The notes under the pieces: model-generated | What the model was told of the DNA's origin: nothing | The model's input: the letters and a program-made list of their open reading frames with translations, nothing else | Database searches by the model: none | Position numbers and translations under genes: made by a program | Shown here: in pieces, positions 8,431 through 15,791 of the stretch | Layout: every line of letters begins with the position of its first letter | How positions within the stretch are numbered: the stretch's first letter is position 1 | NCBI RefSeq assembly: GCF_014649855.1 | Contig: NZ_BMTV01000023.1 | Span: 1-64,000, forward strand | Source of the DNA: Streptomyces roseolus | GTDB taxonomy: Bacteria; Actinomycetota; Actinomycetes; Streptomycetales; Streptomycetaceae | Length of the DNA stretch: 64,000 nt | Direction of reading: 5' to 3'

Positions 8431-9423
8431 GTGACCGAGTTCGTCCCCTCGTCCCCCCGTCCCGCCCTGGACCGCCTCACCCTGGCCTTCGTGTCCCGAC
8501 ACACCTGTCCACCGCCGGCGGGCGACCAGGACGTGGAGCGGGCCCGTCTGGACCTCGCGCGTCTCCAGGGCGCGGAAGGCCGCGCCCCCCGCGACGACGG
8601 GGCCGTCTCCACGGAGTGGTTCGCCCTGCCGGGCGGGCCCACCGGTCACGTGCGGGTGCAGGTGGTCAGGCCCGCCGACAGCGTCGGCGACATCCCCGTC
8701 GTGCTGTTCCTGCACGGTCTCGGCTGGGTTCTGGGCGACGCCGGCACCCATGAACGCCTGGTGCGCGCGTTCGCCCTCGGCGCGGACGCGGCCGTGGTCT
8801 TCGTCGAGTACGAGCGCGCCCCCGAGGCCCGGTACCCCGTCGCCGTCGAGCAGTGCTACGCCGTCGCGAAGTGGGTCTGCGAGCGAGGCGGCGAGATCGG
8901 CCTGGACGGCAGCCGTGTCGCCGCCGTGGGCGACTCGACGGGCGGCAACCTGGTGGCGGCACTGACCCTGCTCGCCAAGGAGCGCGGAGGGGTGCGGCTG
9001 CTCCAGCAGGTGCTGCTCTGCCCGGTCACCGACGCGGGCCTCGACACTCCCTCGTACGAGGAGTTCGCCGACGGCTACTTCCTCGGCCGCGGGACCATGC
9101 GCTGGTTCTGGGACCAGTACCTGCCCGACGTACGGCAGCGGGACCAGGTCACCGCGTCACCGCTGAGGGCCTCCCTGGAACAGCTCGCCGGGCTCCCGCC
9201 CGCCCTGGTCGTCACCGGCGAGGCCGACGTGGTCCGCGACGAGGGCGAGGCGTACGCGACGAAGCTCCGCGCGGCCGGGGTACGCGTGGTCTCCCTGCGC
9301 TACCACGGGACGATCCACGGCTTCATGGTGCTCGACCAGCTACGCGACACGGACTCCGCCCGCGCCGCACTCGTCCAGGCCCTCGACACCGTGCACGTCG
9401 CCCTGCACCGGCGCGGCGGCTGA
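8431..9423 (+). CDS. Alpha/beta hydrolase, hormone-sensitive-lipase (HSL) type esterase
   Basis: 330 aa from a GTG with GGCAGGAG upstream. It should hydrolyse esters of small carboxylic acids in the cytoplasm. Family features: the oxyanion motif HGLGW (His95; HGGG in most relatives), the nucleophile motif GDSTGGN (Ser169), an acid in ADVVRDEGE and the base in TIHGF. It is closely paralogous to the esterase at 29597-30550, sharing long stretches such as ASPLRA and LPPALV. It follows the AraC gene. Its last 84 bases overlap the convergent XRE-NB-ARC gene on the other strand. No signal peptide is seen. Confidence 0.9.
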   Translation: MTEFVPSSPRPALDRLTLAFVSRHTCPPPAGDQDVERARLDLARLQGAEGRAPRDDGAVSTEWFALPGGPTGHVRVQVVRPADSVGDIPVVLFLHGLGWVLGDAGTHERLVRAFALGADAAVVFVEYERAPEARYPVAVEQCYAVAKWVCERGGEIGLDGSRVAAVGDSTGGNLVAALTLLAKERGGVRLLQQVLLCPVTDAGLDTPSYEEFADGYFLGRGTMRWFWDQYLPDVRQRDQVTASPLRASLEQLAGLPPALVVTGEADVVRDEGEAYATKLRAAGVRVVSLRYHGTIHGFMVLDQLRDTDSARAALVQALDTVHVALHRRGG

Positions 9424-11694
9424 GCCTCGGGACGCCATGACCACGGGGAGCGTGTCCAGGAGCTTCCGCGCGGCCCTCAGCTCGTTGTCGTCGGCCGCGT
9501 CCCCGAGGGCGAGGGCCTGACCGAGGACGTGGCGGGCCTCCTCGATCTCCCCCAGCTCGACCAGGGCCTCTCCCAGGAGCAGCAGCTGTTCCGCCTCCCT
9601 GTGGGCGACGCCGATGCGACGCGACCGGGCCTGGGCGCCGCGCAGGTGGGCGACGGCCTCCCGCCACCGTCCCAGCGCGACGCAGTCGGCGCCGAGCGCC
9701 TGCGACGTGTGGGCACGGAAGATGTCGGCGACGTGTCCGCTCACCGGACAGTCGGGCGCGTCGAGGAAGGCCAGGACGCGCCGGTGCTGGACGAGGGCTT
9801 CCTCCGCGTGGCCGAGCAGGCGCAGCGCGCTCCCGTAGAGGCGCACGGCCTGGGGCCACGCCTCGTAGTGGCCGGTGGACTCGGCCAGTTCGGCCGCGGA
9901 GAGGGCCCTGTCCGCGGTCTTCCGGGCATCGCCGAGCTGCCGGTACCCGCTCGCCGCGTGCACCAGGGCCGAGACCTGCTGGTGGACGTCGTGTGCGCGG
10001 CGGGCGTGTTCCAGTGCCTCTTCGGCCCGTTCGACGGCCTCGCGGTGGCGCTGTTCGCAGGAGTTCAGGGCCCAGGAGAGGCAGTTGAGGTGGAAGGCCC
10101 GCATGGAGGGGTCGTCGATCGCGGCGGCGGCGTCGGCGGCCAGGCGGAAGACCTCGGGCCAGTGCCCCCCGTGCACCCACAGGTCGCAGAACCATTCCAT
10201 GGCGTGGGCGGTCTCCACGACCCGGACGTGCTCGCCCCGGTGGGCGGCGGCGCGCAGCGCGGCGAGCCAGGAGGGGGCTTCGCTCTGGAGCCAGGCGCGG
10301 GCCTCCGCCGCGCTCCCCAGCGGGACCGGGCCCCGCCAGGACGGCGGCGGTGCCCCGTGACCGGGCTTGTACCAGCGGCCGGCGACCACGGCCGTGTCCA
10401 GGAGCCAGTCACGCAGCCGGGCGTCGGCCGCTTCCCGCTCGGCGGGCTCCTCCTCGCGGGACAGCCGGGCGCGGCCGAACAGCCGGATCAGGTCGTGCAG
10501 CTGGTAGCGGCCGGTGAAGGTGGCCTGCAGCAGCCCGGCCTCGACCAGCTCCTCCATCACGTCCTCGGCCGCGAAGACGTCGGTGGCGGCCAGCGCGGCA
10601 CCGTAGGCGGCGGTCATGTCGGGGCCCGGGACCAGGCTCAGCAGCCGCAGCATGCGTGCCGCCTGGCCGGTCAGCTGACGGTAGGACAGTTCGAAGGCGG
10701 CCTCGACCCGTACGTCGCCGGCGGCGAGCGCGCCCAGGCGGCGTTCCTCGTCCGCGAGGCGCCGGAGCAGGTGGTCGACGGTCCATCCGGATCGGACCGT
10801 CAGCCAGTTCGCCGCCACCCGCAGGGCCAGCGGCAGTCGTCCGCACAGCTCCGCCACCCGTGCCACGGCCGCGGCTTCCGCGTCCGCGCGCTCCTCGCCC
10901 AGGATCCGGCGCAGCAGGTCGACCGCCTCCTCCTGCGTCATCTCCGACAGCGGAAGCCGGTCGACGTCCTCGAGGCCGGTCAGGGGCCGCCGGCTGGTGA
11001 CCAGCACCAGGCTCCGCCCGCCCGCCGGCAGCAGCGCACGCACCTGCCCCTCGTCGCGGGCGTTGTCCAGCACCACCAGGCACCGGCGGTCGCCCAGCAG
11101 TGCCCGCAGCAGCCCCGCGCGGCCCCGCTGGTCCTCCTGCGCCAGCCGGCGGTCCGACACGCCGAGGGCCTTCAGCAGCTTCAGCAGCGCCTCGCCCGTG
11201 TCCACGGGGCCGTCCACGCCGTGCAGGTCCACCACGAGGCAGCCGTCGGGGAACCTCTCGGCGAGATCCGCCGCCGCCTTCAGCGCCAGTGTCGTCTTCC
11301 CGCACCCCGGAGGTCCCGAGACGACCCACACCGACGCTCCTCCACCGGCCGGGGCGCGTTCGGCGGCCGCCCGCAGGAGAGCCAGCTCCGGCTCGCGCCC
11401 CGTGAAGTCCCCCACCGTTCGCGGCGGCACGACCGTTCCCGTCACCGCGACCGCGCGCGTCGGACGCGCCGCCCGCGCCGTGGTCAGCAGCGCCTCCCGC
11501 TCGTCGTCCGCGAGGCCGAGCCCCTCCGCCAGCGCCACCACCGTGCGCCGCTGCGGAACCAGGCTGCGCCCCCGCTCCATGTCGCCGATGGCCCTGACAC
11601 TCACCCCCGACGCCTCGGACAGCTCCTCCATCGTCAGACGGCCTCGCTGCCGCAGGCCGCGCAGGACGGCGCCGAAGGACTTCTTCCCGTACAC
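9340..11694 (-). CDS. XRE HTH-NB-ARC-TPR transcriptional regulator
   Basis: About 784 aa, starting at the GTG at 11694, which is 7 bases from GGAAGG; a GTG six bases earlier is too close to that site. An XRE helix-turn-helix is at about residues 5-60 (TMEELSEASGVSVRAIGDME). An AfsR-like NB-ARC ATPase follows, with Walker A SGPPGCGKTT (about 123-132), Walker B RCLVVLDNA and a VLVTSRR sensor. TPR-like helices fill about 480-740. Such STAND proteins switch by nucleotide-dependent oligomerisation. It is the last gene of a minus-strand group with a PucR protein, an AraC protein and two hydrolases. Its C-terminus overlaps the convergent esterase by 84 bases. Confidence 0.88.
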   Translation of the reverse strand: MYGKKSFGAVLRGLRQRGRLTMEELSEASGVSVRAIGDMERGRSLVPQRRTVVALAEGLGLADDEREALLTTARAARPTRAVAVTGTVVPPRTVGDFTGREPELALLRAAAERAPAGGGASVWVVSGPPGCGKTTLALKAAADLAERFPDGCLVVDLHGVDGPVDTGEALLKLLKALGVSDRRLAQEDQRGRAGLLRALLGDRRCLVVLDNARDEGQVRALLPAGGRSLVLVTSRRPLTGLEDVDRLPLSEMTQEEAVDLLRRILGEERADAEAAAVARVAELCGRLPLALRVAANWLTVRSGWTVDHLLRRLADEERRLGALAAGDVRVEAAFELSYRQLTGQAARMLRLLSLVPGPDMTAAYGAALAATDVFAAEDVMEELVEAGLLQATFTGRYQLHDLIRLFGRARLSREEEPAEREAADARLRDWLLDTAVVAGRWYKPGHGAPPPSWRGPVPLGSAAEARAWLQSEAPSWLAALRAAAHRGEHVRVVETAHAMEWFCDLWVHGGHWPEVFRLAADAAAAIDDPSMRAFHLNCLSWALNSCEQRHREAVERAEEALEHARRAHDVHQQVSALVHAASGYRQLGDARKTADRALSAAELAESTGHYEAWPQAVRLYGSALRLLGHAEEALVQHRRVLAFLDAPDCPVSGHVADIFRAHTSQALGADCVALGRWREAVAHLRGAQARSRRIGVAHREAEQLLLLGEALVELGEIEEARHVLGQALALGDAADDNELRAARKLLDTLPVVMASRGSAAAPVQGDVHGVEGLDECGAGGVRVA

Positions 11695-11709
11695 GCCCAC
11701 CCCTTCCGG

Positions 11710-12423
11710 TCAGCTCGTCGCCCGCGCCGCGGCCCTGATCAGGTCGGCGACCCGCCTGGGCTCGGAGAGGGCGACGGCGTGGGAGGCGTCCGGGAGTTCG
11801 AGGACGACGGCTCCGGCGCGTGCGGCGCCGAAGCGCTGGACCTCGGGGCTGATCGTGCGGTCGGCCCCGGCCACCAGGGCCCAGGACGGTTTCGTCCGCC
11901 ATGCCGCCACGGCGGCGGTCTCGGTGAACGCGGTCACGGCGAGCGGGCGTTGGGCCGTCGCCAGGACGCCGGCGACGTCCTCGGGCACGTCCGCCGCGAA
12001 GACGGAGGGAAAGGCCGTCTCCTCGATGGTGACCTCGATCGCGTGGGCGCCGTCGTGGAGCGGGTACGTCCACTCCTTCAGGCTGCTCGCCAGCGGAGGG
12101 TCGGGGAAGCCTTTCCGGAGCCGGTCGAGGCTCTCGCCCTCGTCGGGCACGTAGGCGGCCACGTAGACGAGCCCCACGACGTTCTCCGCGGCGCCGGCCA
12201 CGGTGATCAGCGCGCCACCGTACGCGTGGCCGACGAGTACGACCGGACCTTCGACCTGCGTCAGGACGGAGGCGAGGTAGGCGGCGTCCGACGCCAGGCC
12301 CCGGAGCGGGTTCGGCGGGGCGATCACCGGGGTGCCGCTGCCGCGCAGTTCCGCGATGACGCCTATCCAGCCGGTCGCGTCGGCGAAGGCACCGTGCACG
12401 AGGACGGCGGTGGGGTGGGGCAT
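11710..12423 (-). CDS. Alpha/beta hydrolase-fold protein with nucleophile Ser replaced by Ala
   Basis: 237 aa, ATG at 12423 with AGAAGAG upstream. It has the HGAFADATGW oxyanion region and the overall sequence of the small alpha/beta hydrolases also encoded at 25842 and 30598. Where those read GHSYGG, this one reads GHAYGG: residue 67 is Ala (codon GCG at 12225-12223; a single base from TCG). The late acid and His regions (DRTIS, DASHA) remain. Loss of the catalytic serine predicts no esterase activity by the usual mechanism, so it may bind a ligand or be non-enzymatic. It sits 44 bases behind the AraC gene and 15 bases before the XRE gene, presumably in one transcript. Confidence 0.88.
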   Translation of the reverse strand: MPHPTAVLVHGAFADATGWIGVIAELRGSGTPVIAPPNPLRGLASDAAYLASVLTQVEGPVVLVGHAYGGALITVAGAAENVVGLVYVAAYVPDEGESLDRLRKGFPDPPLASSLKEWTYPLHDGAHAIEVTIEETAFPSVFAADVPEDVAGVLATAQRPLAVTAFTETAAVAAWRTKPSWALVAGADRTISPEVQRFGAARAGAVVLELPDASHAVALSEPRRVADLIRAAARATS

Positions 12424-12467
12424 GCGAGTTCTCTTCTCGGTGTCGGGCACGACGGCGCGCACGCGTC

Positions 12468-13376
12468 TCAGCGCCTTCGCTCGTCCTGGGTGTCGTCGGT
12501 CATCGGCGCGAAGGCCGAGGTCGCCAGCGCCTGCCATGCGCTGGGGCTCATGCCGTAGGCCCCGCGGAACGTGCGGCTGAAGTGCGAGGGGCTGCTGAAG
12601 CCCCAGCGGTGCGCCATCGCGGCCATCGTGGCCCCGCGGGTGGAGCGGCCCAGCTCGAACCGGCAGGACTCGAGCCTGCGCTGCCGCACCCACTGGCTGA
12701 CCGTGCTGCCGTCGCTCTGGAACAGCTTCTGCAGGTACCGGACGGAGATGTGGTGGGCACGGGCGATCGACTCCGGTGAGAGGTCCGGGTCCCTCAGGTG
12801 TTCTTCGATGTGGGCGTGGATGCGGGACAGCATCTCGTTGCCGGGTCCGGACGCGTCGTCGGCGGCGTCCGTCGTGTCCGCTTCGAGGAGCTCCATGACC
12901 AGGACGGAGAGGAGGTGTACGGCCGTGCGGGCGCGCCGGTCCCCGATCGTGGACCGGCGGAACTCCGCCTCTGCGGCGAGCGCGGTCAGGAATGCGGACG
13001 CCAGCGCCCCGATGCCCTCCCCGCCGCGTACGGGGACGCCGAGCACCCGGTCCAGTTCCGGCTCCGGGACGCCCGGATAGCAGCGGGGCACCCGGAAGAA
13101 GATCATCTGGCAGTCCTCGCCGAACCGCAGCAGGTGCCGTCGGGCCGGGTCGCAGAAGACCAGGTCGCCCGGCTCCAGCAGGACCTTGGCACGCTCGCGG
13201 ACGACGGTGACGGCCCCACGGACATGGACGCCGAGGTAGACGTGGTTGAGGTCGTCCGTGTCCGGCATCCCGGAGAGCATCTGGACCAGCCACCCCGAGC
13301 GGGAGGAGGACGGGGCCGGATCGGGCGCCTGCCGGGGCACCCGTTCGGGCGCGCGTGACATCAGTGTGAGGGTCAT
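12468..13376 (-). CDS. AraC-family transcriptional regulator
   Basis: 302 aa from the ATG at 13376 (AGGA site). The N-terminal cupin-like half contains VLLEPGDLVFCDPARRHLLR, the typical sensing fold. The C-terminal tandem helix-turn-helix has LSPESIARAHHISVRYLQKL and WGFSSPSHFSRTFRGAYGMS. It is clearly related to the AraC protein at 7229. Both neighbour hydrolase genes, suggesting duplication of a regulator-hydrolase module. It lies between two alpha/beta hydrolase genes, 40 and 44 bases away, and is probably co-transcribed with both. The ligand is unknown; a hydrolase substrate or product is plausible. Confidence 0.88.
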   Translation of the reverse strand: MTLTLMSRAPERVPRQAPDPAPSSSRSGWLVQMLSGMPDTDDLNHVYLGVHVRGAVTVVRERAKVLLEPGDLVFCDPARRHLLRFGEDCQMIFFRVPRCYPGVPEPELDRVLGVPVRGGEGIGALASAFLTALAAEAEFRRSTIGDRRARTAVHLLSVLVMELLEADTTDAADDASGPGNEMLSRIHAHIEEHLRDPDLSPESIARAHHISVRYLQKLFQSDGSTVSQWVRQRRLESCRFELGRSTRGATMAAMAHRWGFSSPSHFSRTFRGAYGMSPSAWQALATSAFAPMTDDTQDERRR

Positions 13377-13416
13377 GGTGGTTCCTAGCCGTGGGTTCGT
13401 GCAGGCGGAGAGCGGG

Positions 13417-14268
13417 TCACGCCCCTCTCGGCAGCGCCTCGGCCAGGAACTTCTCCACCACGGCGTTGAAGGCCGGCGGGTTCTCCAGGAAGGGGAAGTG
13501 CGAACTCGCCACGTCGGACGGGAAGACGTGCAGGCGTGCGCCGGGAATCCGCTCGGCGACGAAACGCTGGGAATCGGGGTGCACATGGCTTCCCTCACAG
13601 CCGATCACCAGGGTCGGCACGTCGATCCGGGGAAGCACGTCGCGCCAGTCCTGCGCGCAGTGGTCGAAGAGCAGCGGGACGCCCGCGTGGGCGGGCGTCG
13701 ACCTGATCTCCTCGGCGACGAAGGCCAGCACCTCGGGATCGGGCTCGCCGGAGAACATGCCGCGCACGAAGTCGGCGCGGACCGTGTCGCCCTCCGGCCC
13801 CGCGAGGGCCGCACCCAGGTACAGCAGTCCGGACACGTCGAAGAGGGCACCGGAGTCCCGCTGTTCCCGCTCGGTCGTCCAGGGCACGGCGGCGACCGCC
13901 GCGGGCTGGTCGACTGCGACGAAGCGCCGGATCCGTCCGGTCCCGTACTGGTCGACGAAGCTCCACCACACCGAGACGCCCATGGACCAGCCCAGCGCGT
14001 CGAAACGGTCGAGACCGAGATGGTCGACGAGTTCGAGCACGTCGCGGGAGAGCCGGGCGATGCGGTAGCCGTGACGCGGCTTGCCGGACTTCCCGTGGCC
14101 GCGGAGGTCGACGGTGACGACGCGGCGGCCGGGCGCGAGTCCCTCGGTCTGGTGGCGGAACATCGCCTGCGTCTGGCCCCAGCCGTGGAGCATCACCAGC
14201 GGGACTCCCTCGCCGCCGGTGTCCTGGTACGCGAGCCGCGCACCGTCCGTCGTGATCAGCTGCTCCAT
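13417..14268 (-). CDS. Alpha/beta hydrolase
   Basis: 283 aa from the ATG at 14268, which has a GGAAGAGGA site. It is a canonical alpha/beta hydrolase: HGWGQ oxyanion loop (His29), VDLRGHGKSGKP, nucleophile elbow GWSMG (Ser95), and a C-terminal SSHFPFLENP segment that carries the catalytic His. Close relatives include epoxide hydrolase-, lactonase- and haloperoxidase-like enzymes, so the substrate cannot be chosen from sequence. No signal peptide is present. It lies first in a minus-strand group followed by the AraC gene 40 bases later. A PucR regulator gene is upstream. Confidence 0.88.
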   Translation of the reverse strand: MEQLITTDGARLAYQDTGGEGVPLVMLHGWGQTQAMFRHQTEGLAPGRRVVTVDLRGHGKSGKPRHGYRIARLSRDVLELVDHLGLDRFDALGWSMGVSVWWSFVDQYGTGRIRRFVAVDQPAAVAAVPWTTEREQRDSGALFDVSGLLYLGAALAGPEGDTVRADFVRGMFSGEPDPEVLAFVAEEIRSTPAHAGVPLLFDHCAQDWRDVLPRIDVPTLVIGCEGSHVHPDSQRFVAERIPGARLHVFPSDVASSHFPFLENPPAFNAVVEKFLAEALPRGA

Positions 14269-14407
14269 GTCCTCTTCCCTGGTCAGAGGCGGTACGCCCT
14301 CCCCGCCCGTCCCGAACATCATCAAATGGGGCCCGTCGCCCGCACCACCGCGAGCTGTAGGAATCGGACCGTGGGTCCTCATCGCTTTGTCGAAGGCGGG
14401 TCCGGGG

Positions 14408-15655
14408 TCACCGGACTCCGCCGGCGCCCGGAGCGAGGAGTTCCCCGATCCTGAGGCCGAGGTGCAGGGTGAGCCGGTGGGCGCCGTCGTCGAGGTCGAG
14501 TCCGGTCACCTCCTGGATCTGGCGCAGGCGGTAGTAGAGCGACGTGCGGTGGATTCCCAGCGCGTCCGCGGTCCTGGGAATCGATCCCGCGTGCGCGAGG
14601 AAGCAGCGCAGGGTGTCCCGCAGGCGGTCGCCGCCATGAGCCTCGCTCAGGGTGCGGAGCGGCTTCGGGATCAGCGACGCGTTCAGGGCGTGCTCGGGGA
14701 GCTGGAGCAGCACGGCGAGCTCCCCGAGCAGCTCCCAGTCACCGATGCCCCTCAGGGAGGGCAGTCGGCGTGCCGCGCGGGCCGCCACGAGCGCCTGCTC
14801 GTACGACGTCCGGGCGCCGTCCAGGCCGGGGTGCCGGCCGCCGACGCCGATCACGGGGTCCGCCGACGGGTCCAGGAAGGTGCGGAGTTCGTCGAGGATG
14901 CGGGCGGACTGGGCGGCGATCTCATCCGCGCCGGGCGACCGGCCGCGGAGCTGGAGCAGCATCGCCCGCTCCCTGCCGATCGCGATGAGGCCCTGGGCGG
15001 AGCGCGTCTGCCGGAACCCCTCCAACGCCGCCCACAAGGCCGCCTCGGACTGCCGCACGGGCTCCGTCCCGCAGCCGAGCCGGACGACGGTGACCAGGAC
15101 GTGTTCCGCCGCCCCGAGCAGACCGAGCTCCTCGCCGTGGCGACGCGCGGTGGTGCGTGCGGCGACGTCGGCGCCGACGAGCGCGAGGGCCAGGTCCCGC
15201 TCGTCGGTCTTCCGGGTGTCGGCGGCGATGCGCTCTCCGTGGATCTGGGCCGCCATGGCCTCCGCGGCCCGGGCGACGGCGGCGGTCTCCTCCTCCGCCA
15301 GCTTCTTCTCGGGCACGACCACCACGAGCAGCCCGAGGAGGTGCCCCCGCTCGCGCAGCGGCACGACGTAACGGGGCAGCAGTCCGAGATCGTCACGGCC
15401 GTCGATGAACCCGGGCCTGGACCACCGGGTCACGCCCTGGGCGAGTACGTAGCGGATGGCCGCGTTGTCGGCACGGCCCTGCAGCAGGGTGCCGATGCGC
15501 ACCGGGTCCTCGTCGCCGAAGTGGCGGCTCGTGCAGACCATGCGGACCAGCGGGTCGTCGACGGCGACGGACCGGCCGAGCCGCTCCGCGAGCTCGTCGA
15601 CGAGTGCCTGGAGCTCGGGGCTGCCGGGGCGGGCTCGCTGGAGCCTTCCGGTCAT
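14408..15655 (-). CDS. PucR/CdaR-family transcriptional regulator
   Basis: 415 aa, ATG at 15655 with AGAGGAA. The C-terminal PucR helix-turn-helix (HTH_30) is clear: AGSIPRTADALGIHRTSLYY with RLRQIQEVTGLD following. The centre holds a GGDEF-like domain with the family stretch DPVIGVGGRHPGLDGARTSY. The N-terminus is GAF-like. Streptomyces has many such regulators, which often respond to nitrogenous or aromatic metabolites and act on adjacent genes. Here the nearest candidate is the hydrolase at 13417, 139 bases downstream on the same strand. No operator stands out. Confidence 0.88.
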   Translation of the reverse strand: MTGRLQRARPGSPELQALVDELAERLGRSVAVDDPLVRMVCTSRHFGDEDPVRIGTLLQGRADNAAIRYVLAQGVTRWSRPGFIDGRDDLGLLPRYVVPLRERGHLLGLLVVVVPEKKLAEEETAAVARAAEAMAAQIHGERIAADTRKTDERDLALALVGADVAARTTARRHGEELGLLGAAEHVLVTVVRLGCGTEPVRQSEAALWAALEGFRQTRSAQGLIAIGRERAMLLQLRGRSPGADEIAAQSARILDELRTFLDPSADPVIGVGGRHPGLDGARTSYEQALVAARAARRLPSLRGIGDWELLGELAVLLQLPEHALNASLIPKPLRTLSEAHGGDRLRDTLRCFLAHAGSIPRTADALGIHRTSLYYRLRQIQEVTGLDLDDGAHRLTLHLGLRIGELLAPGAGGVR

Positions 15656-15791
15656 GCGTGGTTCCTCTCTCGCTCACCTGTCCCCGCGGGTTTCTCCCTC
15701 CCGCGGTTCTTGATCAGTCTGAGGAAACGACGACGCCGGCACATCGCATGAATCGTCCATTGCCGTGACGCGCGCGGGGGATACGAAGCGA

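Noticed and set aside
9529..12558. 1009-codon plus-strand open frame
   Set aside because: Antisense shadow of the XRE-NB-ARC and hydrolase genes, with no recognisable domain.
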